Shown in pieces: positions 23,030 to 36,378 of a stretch of 64,000 nucleotides of DNA (its first letter is position 1; each line of letters starts with the position of its first letter). The notes under the pieces are model-generated. The model searched no databases, was not told the DNA's origin, and worked only from the letters and a program-made list of their open reading frames with translations. Made by a program: the position numbers and the translations under genes. Where the stretch lies: contig JAVLUZ010000547.1 of assembly GCA_036768485.1 (NCBI GenBank), positions 248,001 to 312,000 on the forward strand, in the 5' to 3' direction. The stretch comes from Mermis nigrescens. Its lineage: Eukaryota > Nematoda > Enoplea > Mermithida > Mermithidae.

Positions 23030-23330
23030 AAACCGACGGATTACGATAATTATATATCAAATCAATGCTATAATCGCTGTCTGTCGGCTTATTGTCGAAC
23101 TTATAGTCTGTTTCACACAACTTCGGTCATAAATTTTAAAACTATCTCCGACGATAAACTGACAGATTGCGATTATAGCATTGATGTCATAAATAATTAT
23201 CGTAATCTTCGGCTTATTGACGATAAAAATTCCTGAAATTTATGCTCGAAGTTATGTGAAACGGACTAGTTTTTAAAATTTATGTCTAAACTTGTGTGAA
23301 ACTGACTATGCAGGTTTATGTATTGCGCTA
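23030..23330. mobile_element. Foldback MITE
   Basis: Two nested pairs of inverted segments are visible. The outer arms carry GTCTGTTTCACA and TGTGAAACGGAC. The inner pair is 23039-23088 with 23158-23208 (GATTACGATAATTAT / ATAATTATCGTAATC). Part of the same family occurs at 62150-62250. Confidence 0.65.
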
Positions 23331-23668
23331 TAGCGGACTAATGTAGACTTCTACTGGGCAGCGTAAGACACAATTTCTGATAAGTTCAACCTTCGACAAT
23401 GGTGAGCTGTGATAAATCGAAAATTAATCTTATCTTAGAACATAGCACAGTTTTTTATTCTAAACATCATTGTGCTATTCAGTTGACTTGAAAACAAAAA
23501 TTCGCCAAACATTGAAATTTTCGCCATTTTCACCACTTTTCATTTCTTTTATTAAAATTCGATTTTCTCCACGAATAATTAATATCATTCATTCAAACAG
23601 CTTTCGTCCGATAGAAGAATAAATTTTCTATTGGCTGAAGCAAAAACTTTTTAATACATATTAATTAA

Positions 23669-24995
23669 CACTTTACGCTGCGGTTTAAACTTAATAAGTA
23701 TTTATTAAAAATTACAAAAAATTTCAACTTATTTTCGGTTCCTGTAGGTCCCTTACATATACAGCAAAAACTTTTGCCCTTTTTACACAGCTTGTGCCTT
23801 GGACTGAAAATACAAAAATATTTTATCAAAAAAGTACCCACCACCAAAACAAGCGTCCGATTGACCCAATATATCCAAATTTGCATATAAAAACAGTGCA
23901 TTGCATAAGCACAGCCTTTTCTCAACGAATACTCAATATCATCCGTTAAAACAGCTATCAATTGATAGAGGAAAAATTTCCTATCAGCTGAATGCAAAGA
24001 ATTTGTTATACACTTTACTTTAAACTTTACGCTGCAGTTTAAACTTGAGACATATTCCTTAAAAATTACAAAAATTTTAACATATTTACGGTTCCTGCGG
24101 CTCTGTTACATGAAAAGCAGAATAGTATGCCTTTTTTACACAGCATATCCCTTAGTCTAAACATCAAAAAAATTCTAGCAAAATAAAAGTACCGTGAACT
24201 ACCAAAACAAGCGTCCGATTGACCCATTATACCCAAATTTGCATATAAAAACAGTGCATTGCATGAGCATAGACTTTTCTCAACGAATAATCAATATCGT
24301 TCGTTGAAACAGCTACCATTCGATAAAAAATTCCTATTAGCTGAATGCAAAAAATCTTTATACACTTCACTTTACACTTTACACTGCGGCTTAAACTTAA
24401 TAAGTATTCGTCAAAAAATAAAAAAATTTTAACTTATTTTCGGTTCCTGTGGGTCCCTTACATACACAGCAAAAACTTTTGCCCTTTTTACACAGCTTTT
24501 GCCTTGGACTGAATACAAAAAAATTTTATCATAAAAGTACCTGGACTACCAAAACAAGCGTCTGATTGACCCAATATACCCAAATTTGCATATAAAAACA
24601 GTGCATTGCATAAGCAAAGCCTTTTCTCAACGAATACTTAATATCATCCGTTAAAACAGCTACCAATTGATAGAGAAAAATTTCCTATCAGCTGAATGAA
24701 AAAAATTGTTATACACTTTACTCTACACTTTACAATGCGGCTTAAACTTAATAAGTATTCATTAAAAATTACAAAAAATGTTAACTTATTTTTCGGTTCC
24801 TGTGGGTCCCTTACATATACAGCAAAAACTTTTGCCCTTTTACACAGCTTGTGCCTTGGACTAAATACAAAAAAATTTTATCAAAAAGTACTCTAGACTA
24901 CCAAAATAAGCGTCCGATTGACCCAATATACCAAAATTTGCATATAAAAACAGTCATTGCATAAGCACAGCCTTTTCTCAACGAATACCTAATAT
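23669..24995 (+). repeat. 352-bp subrepeats, about 3.8 tandem copies
   Basis: The landmark CTTTAC..TGC.G occurs at 23671, 24025, 24377 and 24728. Each unit includes GGTTCCTG..GG, the TACACAGCTT region, CGTCCGATTGACCC and TTGCATATAAAAACAGT. Confidence 0.9.
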
Positions 24996-25008
24996 TAAGT
25001 TGAAACCT

Positions 25009-25655
25009 CAGCGTAAAGTTTAAAGTGAAGTGTATAACAATTCTTTGCATTCAGCTGATATGAAAATTTTCCTCTATCAATTGGTAGCTGTTTTAACGGA
25101 TGGTATTCGTTGAGAAAAGGCTGTGCTCATGCAATGCACTGTGTTTATATGCAAATTTGGGTATATTGGGTCAATCAGACGCTTGTTTTGGTAGTCCAGG
25201 GTACTTTTTCTGATAAAATTTTTTTTGTATTCAGTCTAAGGCACAAGCTGTTAAAAAGGGCAAAAGTTTTTGCTGTATGTGTAAGGGACCCACAGGAACC
25301 GAAAATAAGTTAAAAGTTTTTGTATTTTTTAACGAATACTTATTAATTTTAAACCGCAGTGTAAAGTGCAAAGTAAAGTGTATAACAATTTTCTGCATTC
25401 AAATTTTTTTCTATGGATTGGTAGCTGTTTCAAAGAATGATATTGATTATTCGTTGAGAAAAGTCTGTGCTCATGCAATGCACTGTTTTTATATGCAAAT
25501 TTGGGTATAATGGGTCAATCGGACGCTTTTTTCGGTAGTTCAGGGTACTTTTATTTTGCTAGAATTTGTTTTATGTTTAGACTAAGGGATAAGCTGTGTA
25601 AAAAGGGCATACTATTCTGCTTTTCATGTAACAGACCCGCAGGAACCGTAAATTG
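25009..25655 (-). repeat. Two inverted copies of the 352-bp subrepeat
   Basis: From 25009 the sequence is the reverse complement of the preceding subrepeats, in two copies about 346 bp apart. The junction near 25000 therefore forms a large near-perfect palindrome. Confidence 0.88.
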
Positions 25656-26637
25656 TGGCAGTCGCCCGTCAATCCTCTGCCATTACCTGATATTCTAATT
25701 ATGCATATATTAATTTTTTGACAAATTTCCTAAAATTGAACCTAATTAATACTTACGTAGTTAATACTTTTAATTCTTATAAATTAACCTAATGTTTTCC
25801 TTATACAAAATATTTCTTAAACGTGTATTATTCCAATGTTTCATTGTATAATTAAAGCGTATGATACATGGTTAATGCTCTAACGCTGTTTACAAAGTTA
25901 TAATAGTACGCAGTTACGCAGGTTTATCCGATGTATCTTCATGCAAATAGATTTTCATATCTGTCACAAAATTGCGTCCATATAAGGCGTTCCTTTTTTC
26001 ATATTCCCATCCTATGTAAATTTGAACAAAAATATATTTGGCGTCTCTTTTTTCTCTTCCTGTCTTGTCGTTGTTCATTAGTATCTATGTTCTGATCCAG
26101 CATCGCGTCTGCAATATTCGCTGTATTACATTTATATCGATAATTTAATACAATACCGTTCATTTTTGCTGAGTGCCATTCATGCCTTGTCCACATTATT
26201 TTCAAGTTAGCTCTGCCGCTAGGTTAACTTTTATTGTTAGTAGTTAGTTGTTCTTTATACGTATTACAATTAATTCTTTTAAAATTTTTCACATGCAATT
26301 CACTATATGGCCGATATTTTCTCAATATTTCAAATCATTTCTCAATTAATTATCAGAGTAACCACTTAATGATTTATCGAAATTATACAAGGATTAATAA
26401 TTTTATTCATTAATCTGGACGGCCCTCCAAACAGTAAGTAAGTACAAATCTTTAACTTGATAGAAAGTTTATATAGTTAGGCTTAAGATAAGCCAAGAAT
26501 TAAGCTTAACCATAACTTATTTTGGAGCCAAATGAGCTGATACCTCAAGTCGAACTCTAGACCTGTTTTCTAGTCTAAATTTTTGCTCCTACTCATAATA
26601 TTTCAATAAGTAGGTAAGTACATACTAGCAAAGAAAA
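25656..26637. other. Unassigned spacer
   Basis: This is AT-rich sequence with no gene, no clear repeat and no splice-like exon that I can support. Confidence 0.35.
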
Positions 26638-27387
26638 ATGCTCCGATGGAACAAAAAAGATGAATATACTTGGAATTGTGGATTATTATGGATGTAAAAG
26701 GAGGGGACTAGGAAAAATCTACCTAAAGTCGGAAAATCTGCTAAAAATCACACTTTCTCTAAGCAACGCAAAAAATCGATGTATATTCTGCGGCCAACAG
26801 ATTAAAATAAATATTCAACCATAACAATGATTGAAACAGCAGCACGTTAGCTATGCAGTAGCTATGGGAAATGATATTAAGTAAACTAACAGTCTTCCAA
26901 GCCAATTGAATGAAATAGCAAACATCGAAGACAATTGAAGACATGGTTGGTTTAAAACAGTAGGAAACGCGTAAGTTGACTTGAAACAGACTAAATGTAG
27001 ATACACTAGCATGCCCGAAACGATTGTATGCACTAATCAATCGGCTCCTGCTTTTGCTTGCTATAATGCTCATAACAAAATAAAAGAACTTTAAATACAA
27101 TACCTCTTAGTTTTCTATCAATCAGGTGCCAGCACTTTAAAAAAGTAACCTTGATAGATTACGTTTATACACTCTTATCTGAAACTTCGAACATTATTTA
27201 AAAAAGACACTTTTTTAGAGGCCGCAGAATATACATCGATTTTTTGCGTTGCTTAGAGAAAGTGTGATTTTTAGCAGATTTTCCGACTTTAGGTAGATTT
27301 TTCCTAGTCCCCTCCTTTTACATCCATAATAATCCACAATTCCAAGTATATTCATCTTTTTTGTTCCATCGGAGCATTTTTCTTTGC
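26638..27387. repeat. Foldback head of element L, copy III
   Basis: The arms at about 26638-26805 and 27216-27387 are near-perfect inverted copies (GCAAAGAAAAATGCTCCG and its complement), with TA on each side. The following 150 bp match the flank after the copies at 19559 and 62253. Confidence 0.9.
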
Positions 27388-27558
27388 TAGTACACTACTT
27401 TTAATTAGCGTGATTTCAGTACATCAGTCAGTAAACACAATCAGTAATATGCCACAATAATGACAACAGTCCAGGAACGCGGAAAACAATATTGTTCTTA
27501 ACATCAGCATTATCCTTTTTAAACAAGACAACCTTATTGACACCATCCATTTTCAAAT

Positions 27559-30470
27559 TAAAACTCCATTAAGTTATTTCTTCTTAATGTGCAGTTCACT
27601 TATAATCAAGCACAAATATTTAACCAACGAATTCACATTGCAAATCCTCACTCAATCAATACACAAGCACAATGTGTTGTGACTTTTGAAATTGAAAAAC
27701 ACCCAATTTTCAATTTTCAAATTGAAAATTGGGTCAATTTTCAAATTGAAAATAGGGTGTTTGAATTTGCGATAAAGAAAATAATCAAAAGATAGTCACT
27801 TGGTTTATTTAAGCCGAGTAATAAAATAACGACCGTCCACCAATTCCAAACTAAACGCGACTAATCTGATCACTATGAAAAAGTTTTGAAAAATGAGCTT
27901 GCTAAGCGAGAGTTGTAAACCAAGAGAAACTTAAAGTTAAAACCTACTATTAAATTATTAAGAGACTTATAAAAGATTTTAAACTTTAAGAAAATGGAAA
28001 AGGCGGGATGTTGGTAAATTAGAAGGCAAAGTTTTTCGGCAAAAATTCAAAAACTTCACGCAAATATCAAATGTAAGGAACACTAACGCTTCGATTTGGT
28101 AGTAAAATAAATTTGTAGTATAGACTACATATTAACAACAAATGAATAGTACAAACTTTACACAACTACTAGGTGTAGAGAATACTAACAGTTTACGGCT
28201 TATTAATGTACATGATTACAATAAAGCTGCATATCTTTGTCGACTTCTGTGCACAGTAGTGTGATTGCTGGTTCATTTTAAACCACATTTGCAGGCAATT
28301 TACATCAATTAAACGATAGCTCTCCATGTGCAAGATTTTGTGAAACATATTATAAACACGGCTAAGAAGGATTTAACTTTAATGCAACCCATTTAAGACA
28401 AAATTACATCTCTTCAATGATCTAAGGACACTTGAACATAATTTTTAAATCACTTTAGATTACTTTTGAGGGTAAACAAACTCACTTAATTGATGTCTCA
28501 CATATGAATCCTTGAAAATTTCTTGACTTCAGTTACAAAGTCTCTGCAAGTCTATCGAATTAAGGTTAACACGTAATGTAAACTTTACACAAACACATAG
28601 CGTAAAGAATATTTTAGTCGGATTCGTAATTTTGATATTGCTCCGATATTTCTTTCAACATTTATGGAAAAATGAGTCTCCATAATGTTTTAAAGACAAT
28701 AAACATTAGGTTTAAACCACTTTGCAATACTGCTGAGTGTAAGCAAGCGCGCCCAACTGACGTATATATTTCATTCCCTGTAAATTTTTATATCTCAGGC
28801 AAAAGTTTCGGTTTTTGCAATGCTCTAGAACAAAGGCTAACATGCAGTGTAAAAATTACTCGGATATTATGATCAACATTCATGAAAAAATTATGTCTCT
28901 ACAATGGTCTGAGGACATATAAACAATGAGTGTAAACACTTTACATCACTGTTGGATGTAAACAAACGCACCTACGTGACGTCTCACATATGATCCTTTG
29001 AAAACTTCTAGACTCCAGGAAAAAATTAGGTTTCTGGAATGCTCAAAAACGAAGATAAATACATATGTAGTGTAAACTTCATGTAAACACCTAGTGTAAA
29101 GAAGATTTTAGTCAGATTCGTAATTTTGATATTGTTCCGATATTACGATTAATATTTATGAAAAAATTAAGTCTACATAATGTTCCATGGGCAAACTAAC
29201 AATTGGTGTAAACTACTTTACAATACCGTAGAGTGTAAACATATGTGCCAGACTGGCATATCAAATTTGGTTTCTGGTCTATTTCTAGACTTGATAAACG
29301 TGTCCCTGACTCGTATCCGGAGAAGCAGGCAGAAAAAACAAGACAGAAACGCATTTAAGACTCCAAATTTTTGACTTTACACTCGCTAAATATTAATGTA
29401 TAGACAATTTGCTTTGACATGCATCCGATATAAAGCACTTTATTTTTATTCTATTAGACTTATCCCGACTTCTGGACGGAGAAAGTGGCGAACAAAAACG
29501 CAACAAAAACGTATTTTCCATCATTTAGAACACTGTAAACTTTAAAATTCCGTACCGAACTCCCCATTGAGTTTAAAGAAATTCGGTTTGGTACAATTTG
29601 TAGCTTTTAAATCGTAGTACATTCCTGTGTGCCAAAATTCTGTTGCAAAAATTATTTGGCATGATTTATCAATCAAACTTCGGAAAAAACGTGTTTTTTA
29701 GCCCATTTTTTACCTCTGATTTCGAACTTTACACCCCCATAAATAACTCAATATTGCGTTTTTTAAATGCGGTTTGCTGCGATGTTTAGCCCCTGTAAGG
29801 CACTTTATTAATGCTGTCTTCGATTTGCACTGACTCATAAGCGGAAAAATTTGGCAGAGAAATCTTAGTTAAAATCCGTTTTTTACACCATCCACTAGAG
29901 TGTAAACTTTAAACCCCAGGATCTAACTCACCATAGAGCATAGAAGACTTTGCTTATATGCAGAATGTAGCCCTTGATCCGCTCTACATTTCTGTCAGAA
30001 AACATTTTAAAAACCTCATAAGCCGGAGTTAGTATCGGACATAGGAAGGTTGAAAACTCGACCAAAAAGTGCTTTTTCACCCCCAGATTTTCGCACTCTT
30101 TACACTGCCGTTCGATAAATAATGCGAATTTCAAAAAACAAAAAAAGTGTCATCTGTAGAATTCATCCCTCTATTATCCTATTCTGTTTAATCCTTCGAG
30201 TCATCAATACTCAGTTGTCCACATGCCGCAGTAAAAAGGTCCCAAAATTTGTCCTATGTTATAACGTTACACAAAACTTTACACCTTCTTTACACAGTCA
30301 ATTTTGAGTTTCAAGAAAAACAAAAAAACACAGGCAGCGAATTTTTTTATTATCTTTCTTTTAAAAAAACCGCACCTTCCAGAAGTGTCCCGTTATAGCT
30401 GTGAGGGGGTGCCCAGGTGTTGGGGGTACCCAAGTATATTATAGGTACGCGCTAACGCGCTACCTATGAT
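27559..30470 (+). repeat. First copy of a direct duplication of about 2.9 kb
   Basis: It begins with an approximately 500-bp segment not present in copy II of element L (inverted CATTAAG..CTTAATG, then a palindromic TTTTCAAATTGAAAA block at about 27711-27760). It then follows the body of element L and ends at the GTACGCGCTAACGCGCTAC hairpin near 30460. The next copy follows without a gap. Confidence 0.9.
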
Positions 30471-33409
30471 TAAAACTGCATTAAGTTATTTCTTCTTAAT
30501 GTGCAGTTCACTTATAATCAAGCACAAAAATTTGACCAACGAATTCACATTGCAAATCCTCACTCAATCAATACACAAGCACAATGTGTTGTGACTTTTG
30601 AAATTGAAAACACCCAATTTTCAATTTTCAAATTGAAAATTGGATCAATTTTCAAATTGAAAATTGGGTCAATTTTCAAATTGAAAATTGGGTGTTTGAA
30701 TTTGCGATGAAGAAAATAATCAAAAGATAGTCACTTGGTTTATTTAAGCCGAGTAATAAAATAACGACCGTCCACCAATTCCAAACTAAACGCAACTAAT
30801 CTGATCACTATGAAAAAGTTTTGAAAAATGAGCTTGCTAAGCGAGAGTTGTAAACCAAGAGAAACTTAAAGTTAAAACCTACCATTAAATTATGAGAGAA
30901 TTATAAAGATTTTAAACTTCAAGAAAATGGAAAAAGCGGGATGTTGGTAAATTAGAAGGCAAAGATTTTCGGCAAAAATTCAAAAACTTCACGCAAATAT
31001 CAAATGTAAGGAACACTAACGCTTTGATTTGGTAGTAAAATAAATTTGTAGTATAGACTACATATTAACAACAAATGAATAGTGCAAACTTTACACAACT
31101 ACTAGGTGTAGAGAATACTAACAGTTTACGGCTTATTAATGTACATGATTACAATAAAGCTGTATATCTTTGTCGACTTCTGTGCACAGTAGTGTGATTG
31201 CTGGTTCATTTTAAACCACTTTTGCAGGCAATTTACATCAATTAAACGATAGCTCTCCATGTGCAAGATTTTGTGAAACATATTATAAACACGGCTAAGA
31301 AAGATTTAACTTTAATGCAACCCATTTAAGACAAAATTACATCTCTTCAATGATCTAAGGACACTTGAACATAATTTTTAAATCACTTTAGATTACTTTT
31401 GAGGGTAAACAAACTCACTTAATTGATGTCTCACGTATGAATCCTTGAAAATTTCTTGACTTCAGTTACAAAGTCTCTGCAAGTCTATCGAATTAGGGTT
31501 AACACGTAACGTAAACTTTACACAAACACATAGCGTAAAGAATATTTTAGTCGGATTCGTAATTTTGATATTGCTCCGATATTTCTTTCAACATTTATGG
31601 AAAAATGAGTCTCCATAATGTTTTAAAGACAATAAACATTAGGTTTAAACCACTTTGCAATACTGCTGAGTGTAAGCAAGCGCGCCCAATTGACGTATAT
31701 ATTTCATTCCCTGTAAATTTTTATATCTCAGGAAAAAATTTCGATTTTTGCAATGCTCTAGAACAAAGGCTAACATGCAGTGTAAAAAATTACTCGGATA
31801 TTATGATCAACATTCATGAAAAAATTATGTCTCTACAATGGTCTGAGGACATATAAACAATGAATGTAAACTACTTTACATCACTGTTGGATGTAAACAA
31901 ACGCGCCTACGTGACGTCTCACATTTGATCCTTTGAAAACTTCTAGGCTCCAAGAAAAAATTAGGTTTCAGGAATGCTCAAAAACGAAGATAAATATATA
32001 TGTAGTGTAAACTTCATGTAAACACCTAGTGTAAAGATGATTTTAGCCAGATTCGTAATTTTGATATTGTTCCGATATTACGATTAATATTTATGAAAAA
32101 ATTAAGTCTACATAATGTTCTATGGGCAAACTAACAATTGGTGTAAACTACTTTACAACACCGTAGAGTGTAAACATATGCGCCAGACTGGCATATCAAA
32201 TTTGATTCCTGGTCCATTTCTAGACTTGATAAACGTGTCCCTGACTCGTAACCGGAGAAGCAGGCAGAAAAAACAAGACAGAAACGCATTTAAAACTCCA
32301 AATTTTTGACTTTACACTCGCTAAATATTAATGTATAGACAATTTGCTTTGACATGCACCCGATATAAAGCACTTTATTTTTATTCTATTAGACTTATCC
32401 CGACTTCTGAACGGAGAAAGTGGCGAACAAAAAACGCAACAAAAACGTATTTTCCATCATTTAGAACACTGTAAACTTTAAAATTCCGTACCGAACTCCC
32501 CATTGAGTTTAAAGAAATTCGGTTTGGTACAATTTGTAGCTTTTAAATCGTAGTACATTCCTGTGTGCCAAAATTCTGTTGCAAAAATTATTTGGCATGA
32601 TTTATCAATCAAACTTCGGAAAAAACGTGTTTTTTAGCCCATTTTTTACCTCTGATTTCGAACTTTACACCCCCATAAATAACTCAATATTGCGTTTTTT
32701 TAAATGCGGTTTGCTGCGATGTTTAGCCCCTGTGAGGCACTTTATTAATGCTGTCTTCGATTTGCACTGACTCATAAGCGGAAAAATTTGGCAGAGAAAT
32801 CTTAGTTAAAATCCGTTTTTTTACACCATCCACTAGAGTGTAAACTTTAAACCCCAGGATCTAACTCACCATAGAGCATACAAGACTTTGCTTATATGCA
32901 GAATGTAGCCCTTGATCCGCTCTACATTTCTGTCAGAAAACATTTTAAAAACCTCATAACCGGAGTTAGTATCGGACATAGGAAGGTTGAAAACTCGACC
33001 AAAAAGTGCTTTTTCACCCCCAGATTTTCGCACTCTTTACACTGCCGTTCGATAAATAATGCGAATTTCAAAAAACAAAAAAAGTGTCATCTGTAGAATT
33101 CATCCCTCTATTATCCTATTCTGTTCAATTCTTCGAGTCATCAATACTCAGTTGTCCACATGCCGCAGTAAAAAGGTCCCAAAATTTGTCCTATGTTATA
33201 ACGTTACACAAAAACTTTACACCTTCTTTACACAGTCAATTTTGAGTTTCAAGAAAAACAAAAAAACACGGGCAGCGAATTTTTTTATTATCTTTCTTTT
33301 AAAAAAAACCGCACCTTCCAGAAGTGTCCCGTTATAGCTGTAGGGGGGAGTGCCCAGGTGTTGGGGGTACCCAAGTATATTATAGGTACGCGCTAACGCG
33401 CTACCTATG
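30471..33409 (+). repeat. Second copy of the 2.9-kb duplication
   Basis: This copy is nearly identical along its whole length to 27559-30470, with small indels. The palindromic TTTTCAAATTGAAAA block (about 30620-30690) has one more 24-bp unit than in the first copy. It ends at the same GC-rich hairpin at about 33386-33409. Confidence 0.92.
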
Positions 33410-33550
33410 ATCTAGTCTCAAGGTACAAAAACAAATAGTCATTAAACTTTTCAATGAATTAAATTTTATCTTTTTCTCCCTTTTCTCTTGCGGACTGATA
33501 GGTCTCCATCCCTACCAAAAATGGAGTCACATCGTCACAACTATGTTAAA

Positions 33551-34264
33551 ATTTTTGTAGTTTTTAAGGAATATGTATTAAGTTTAAACTGCAGTGTAAA
33601 GTGTTAAGTGAAATGTATAACCATTTTTTGCATTCAGCTGATAGGAAATTTTTTCTCTATCAGTTGGTAGCTGTTTTAACGGATGGTTCGTTGAGAAAAG
33701 GCTGTGCTTATGCAACGCACTGTTTTTATATGCAAATTTGGGTATATTGGGTCAATCGGACGCTTGTTTTGGTGATCCAGGGTACTTTTTTTGATAAACT
33801 TTTTTATTTAGTCCAAGGCATAAGCCGTGTAGAAAGGGCAAAAGTCTATGCTGTATAACTATGTAAGGGACCTACAGGAACCGAGAATAAGTTAAATTTT
33901 TTTGTAATTTTTAACGAATACTTATTAAGTTTAAGCTACAGTGTAAAGTGTGAATTGATATGCATCAAAAGTTTCTGCCTTCAGCTAATAGAAAATTTAT
34001 TCTTCTATCGATTGAAAGCTGTTGAATGAATGATATTAAGTATTCGTGGAGAAAATCGAATTTTAATAAAAGTAATGAAAAATGGTGAAAATGGCGAAAA
34101 TTTCAATGTTTGGCGTACTGTAGCACAGCGAATTTTTGTTTTCAAGTCAAATGAAAAGCATCATGATGTTTAGAATAAAAAACTGTGCTATATATGTTGT
34201 TCTGAGGTATGATTAATTCTTGACTTATCACAAAGTTGGTCGAACTTCTCAGAAATTGTGTCTT
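33551..34264 (-). repeat. Right compound inverted end
   Basis: It contains one inverted 352-bp subrepeat (about 33551-33940) followed by the outer 325 bp that mirrors 23365-23690. Confidence 0.85.
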
Positions 34265-34615
34265 GAGTGCTGCTACTGACTAGTGTTCGGTCGCTTGCGC
34301 GAGCCGAACCAGTGCTCAGCCAGAAAAAGAAATTGCGCCACTTCATCTAGAGATAGAGCATCAAACCTAAAGCTATGAGCGGATAAATAAGAGCTAAAAA
34401 TAGCTCGGTGTTCGATGAGCGTATATCACCCCTTAACAAAAAAGGCTCTTTGGGGGAGCGGCCCAAAGGGATCTCCGTGGGAATTGCGATGTAAGTCCTA
34501 CTTGGTAGCTTGAGTGCTGCCACTGGCTAGTGTTCGGTCGCTCGCGCGACGGGTTTGAGTTCAAAAAGAAGAGCTAAAAATAGCATCGGAGCTCGATGAG
34601 CGTGTATAAGTGTCG
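34262..34615 (+). mobile_element. Two related SINE-like units
   Basis: A 41-bp head (CTTGAGTGCTGC.ACTG.CTA...) occurs at 34262-34302 and 34509-34549. A tail block (GAGCTAAAAATAGC..TCGATGAGCGT) follows each, at about 34390 and 34570. In the second unit a box-B-like GGTTTGAGTTC at about 34554 follows a weak box-A-like TAGCTTGAGTG, suggesting a tRNA-derived head. The tRNA origin is inference. Confidence 0.4.
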
Positions 34616-35615
34616 CCTCACTTACACTAATCCAAATATTATAAGCATGCGCGCATTAGCGCTCATTTACCCGTTAGCGCTGTATTAAATGGGTGAGTAT
34701 GTTACGTATATGTTTTTTATCCTTTTTTGTATTCTTTTATTTGTCATACGTTCGCGATGAAATGTTTTAGTCAGTTCAGACAAAAAACGTTGATAATGGC
34801 GGCTGGTTTAATAATATCAGACTTATTACTGTTTGAATAAGCATTTTCAACAACAACAACAAGAAATTTCATTACTAATAAACCAAACCATCGTTTCTTT
34901 CCACTTTTCGGTCTATTTGTCAACCAAAATTTTGTGAAAAGGAAAAAATGTATGGGCTTGGTTGGCATTTGTGAAAAATTTTTGTAATGTTAGAATGCGT
35001 TTTAGAGAGGTAAAACTTCAAAAATTTTTCGGCGCTTCGCGCCGAATTGATTTAGGTAATTCTTACTTGTTATCAATCTTTGAGCCGCGCCGCGCCCATT
35101 GCAGCATTTTTATCGACAATCTGGTCTAGAACTTCACTACGATTGAAAATCCTGATCTTCTGCACGGATTTGGTTAGTTTTTGTAATGCAAAATTGCATT
35201 TTAGAAAGCTAGAATTTCAAAATTTTCTGGCGCTTCGCGCCATTTGATAAATTATAGTTTTCATTGTCAAAAGCGACTTCAGAATAGGCTAAAATGCTTA
35301 ACTTAAAGAAACGTATGCTGATCGTGATAATTCCAGTAAAGCGCGAAATTTTTATACAAAAAGTGCATCAAACACCACTATTACATGTGTACATAGGAAT
35401 TTCTGCTTAAAAAGCACTGATTTTTTAACACAGGCGCTCTATTTTTAACGTTTTTAGACCTCCCAAAGAACGTGGAAAAAAGGGTGGAAAAAGTGGAAAA
35501 AATTTTGGAGTCTGGTCTGGTCTTTAATATCAACCAAATCGCTGGGGAAAAACGGTGAACCAAACTGATAAAATACAAAATGACAAGATGCATAGGTAAT
35601 AGATACTAGGGATAT
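34616..35615. other. Unassigned DNA with two GGCGCTTCGCGCC hairpins
   Basis: No gene is visible. Perfect GGCGCTTCGCGCC motifs lie at 35031-35043 and 35229-35241, each just after an AAAATTTT-like run. Confidence 0.4.
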
Positions 35616-35793
35616 GCCGATACCTCTTTTTTGAAAATGGCCGATTCCAATTAGATTTCGATTCTTTATATCTCTGGAATGCCGATCCCGATTCCGATGC
35701 CGATTCTGCTAAACTCAGAATCGCCGATTCCGATTCAATTTTGATTCTAAAATATAGGAATCGGCCGATTCCGATAACGATACCGATTCCTGT
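35616..35793. repeat. CCGATTCCGAT-type short-motif repeat
   Basis: Degenerate tandem and inverted copies of CCGATTCC / GGAATCGG fill this stretch. Confidence 0.75.
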
Positions 35794-36378
35794 GATAAGC
35801 TTTATATGCTTTGAGAAATCAAAATTGAAGTGCATGCCATTGATCGACCGGGCTCAAAAATATCGGGCCCGGGCCCGGGCTTTGCTGCCGGCTTGGTACG
35901 GGTCGGGCCCGGGCTTATATAGTCTAACAACATGCCTTGCTTCCAATATAATGTTATGCATAAGATACATATTTAGACCGATTTTAAATTTGTTATTTGT
36001 CAAACGCAAGGCTTACTGCTGTATCAAGAAGATTTTTGAATTCTAAGTTCTGTTAATTATTCAATCTTTCCAAAAATAAATTAAGTAGTTAGCAAGGATT
36101 TTGGTAGCATTATTCAAGCAAGAACTAAGTTTTTAATACAATAGCGCGCAATTCCATTATTAAAATGCACGTGCAACTAAACACGGTTTGAAAAAGCACA
36201 AGAAGAAGAAGAAGAAGAAAGAAGAAAATTTATTCGGTAAAAGTATTAAAGAAAACACATAAAAAGTAGGTAAAAACGCATTGTCAATGTGAACATAATA
36301 CACAATCTGCATAAAACAAAGTATGTGCATAAAGCAACAGATAATGCAATGGTACCAGGAGCGTAAGGCACAATGCTC

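Larger units (their letters stand above)
23365..34264. mobile_element. About 10.9-kb structure with long compound inverted ends
   Basis: The outer 325 bp on the left (23365-23690) is the inverted counterpart of the outer 325 bp on the right (33941-34264), starting at AAGACACAATTTCTGA. Inside the left end are almost four tandem copies of a 352-bp subrepeat. Inside the right end is one inverted copy. Two more inverted copies lie at 25009-25655. The interior holds element L copy III. This resembles Foldback/Galileo-type elements, whose long ends contain tandem subrepeats, but no transposase is visible. It may be a chance assembly of nested repeats. Confidence 0.6.

Noticed and set aside
27589..27795. 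68-codon frame and its near copy at 30501
   Set aside because: It runs through the palindromic TTTTCAAATTGAAAA block and is a by-product of the repeat.
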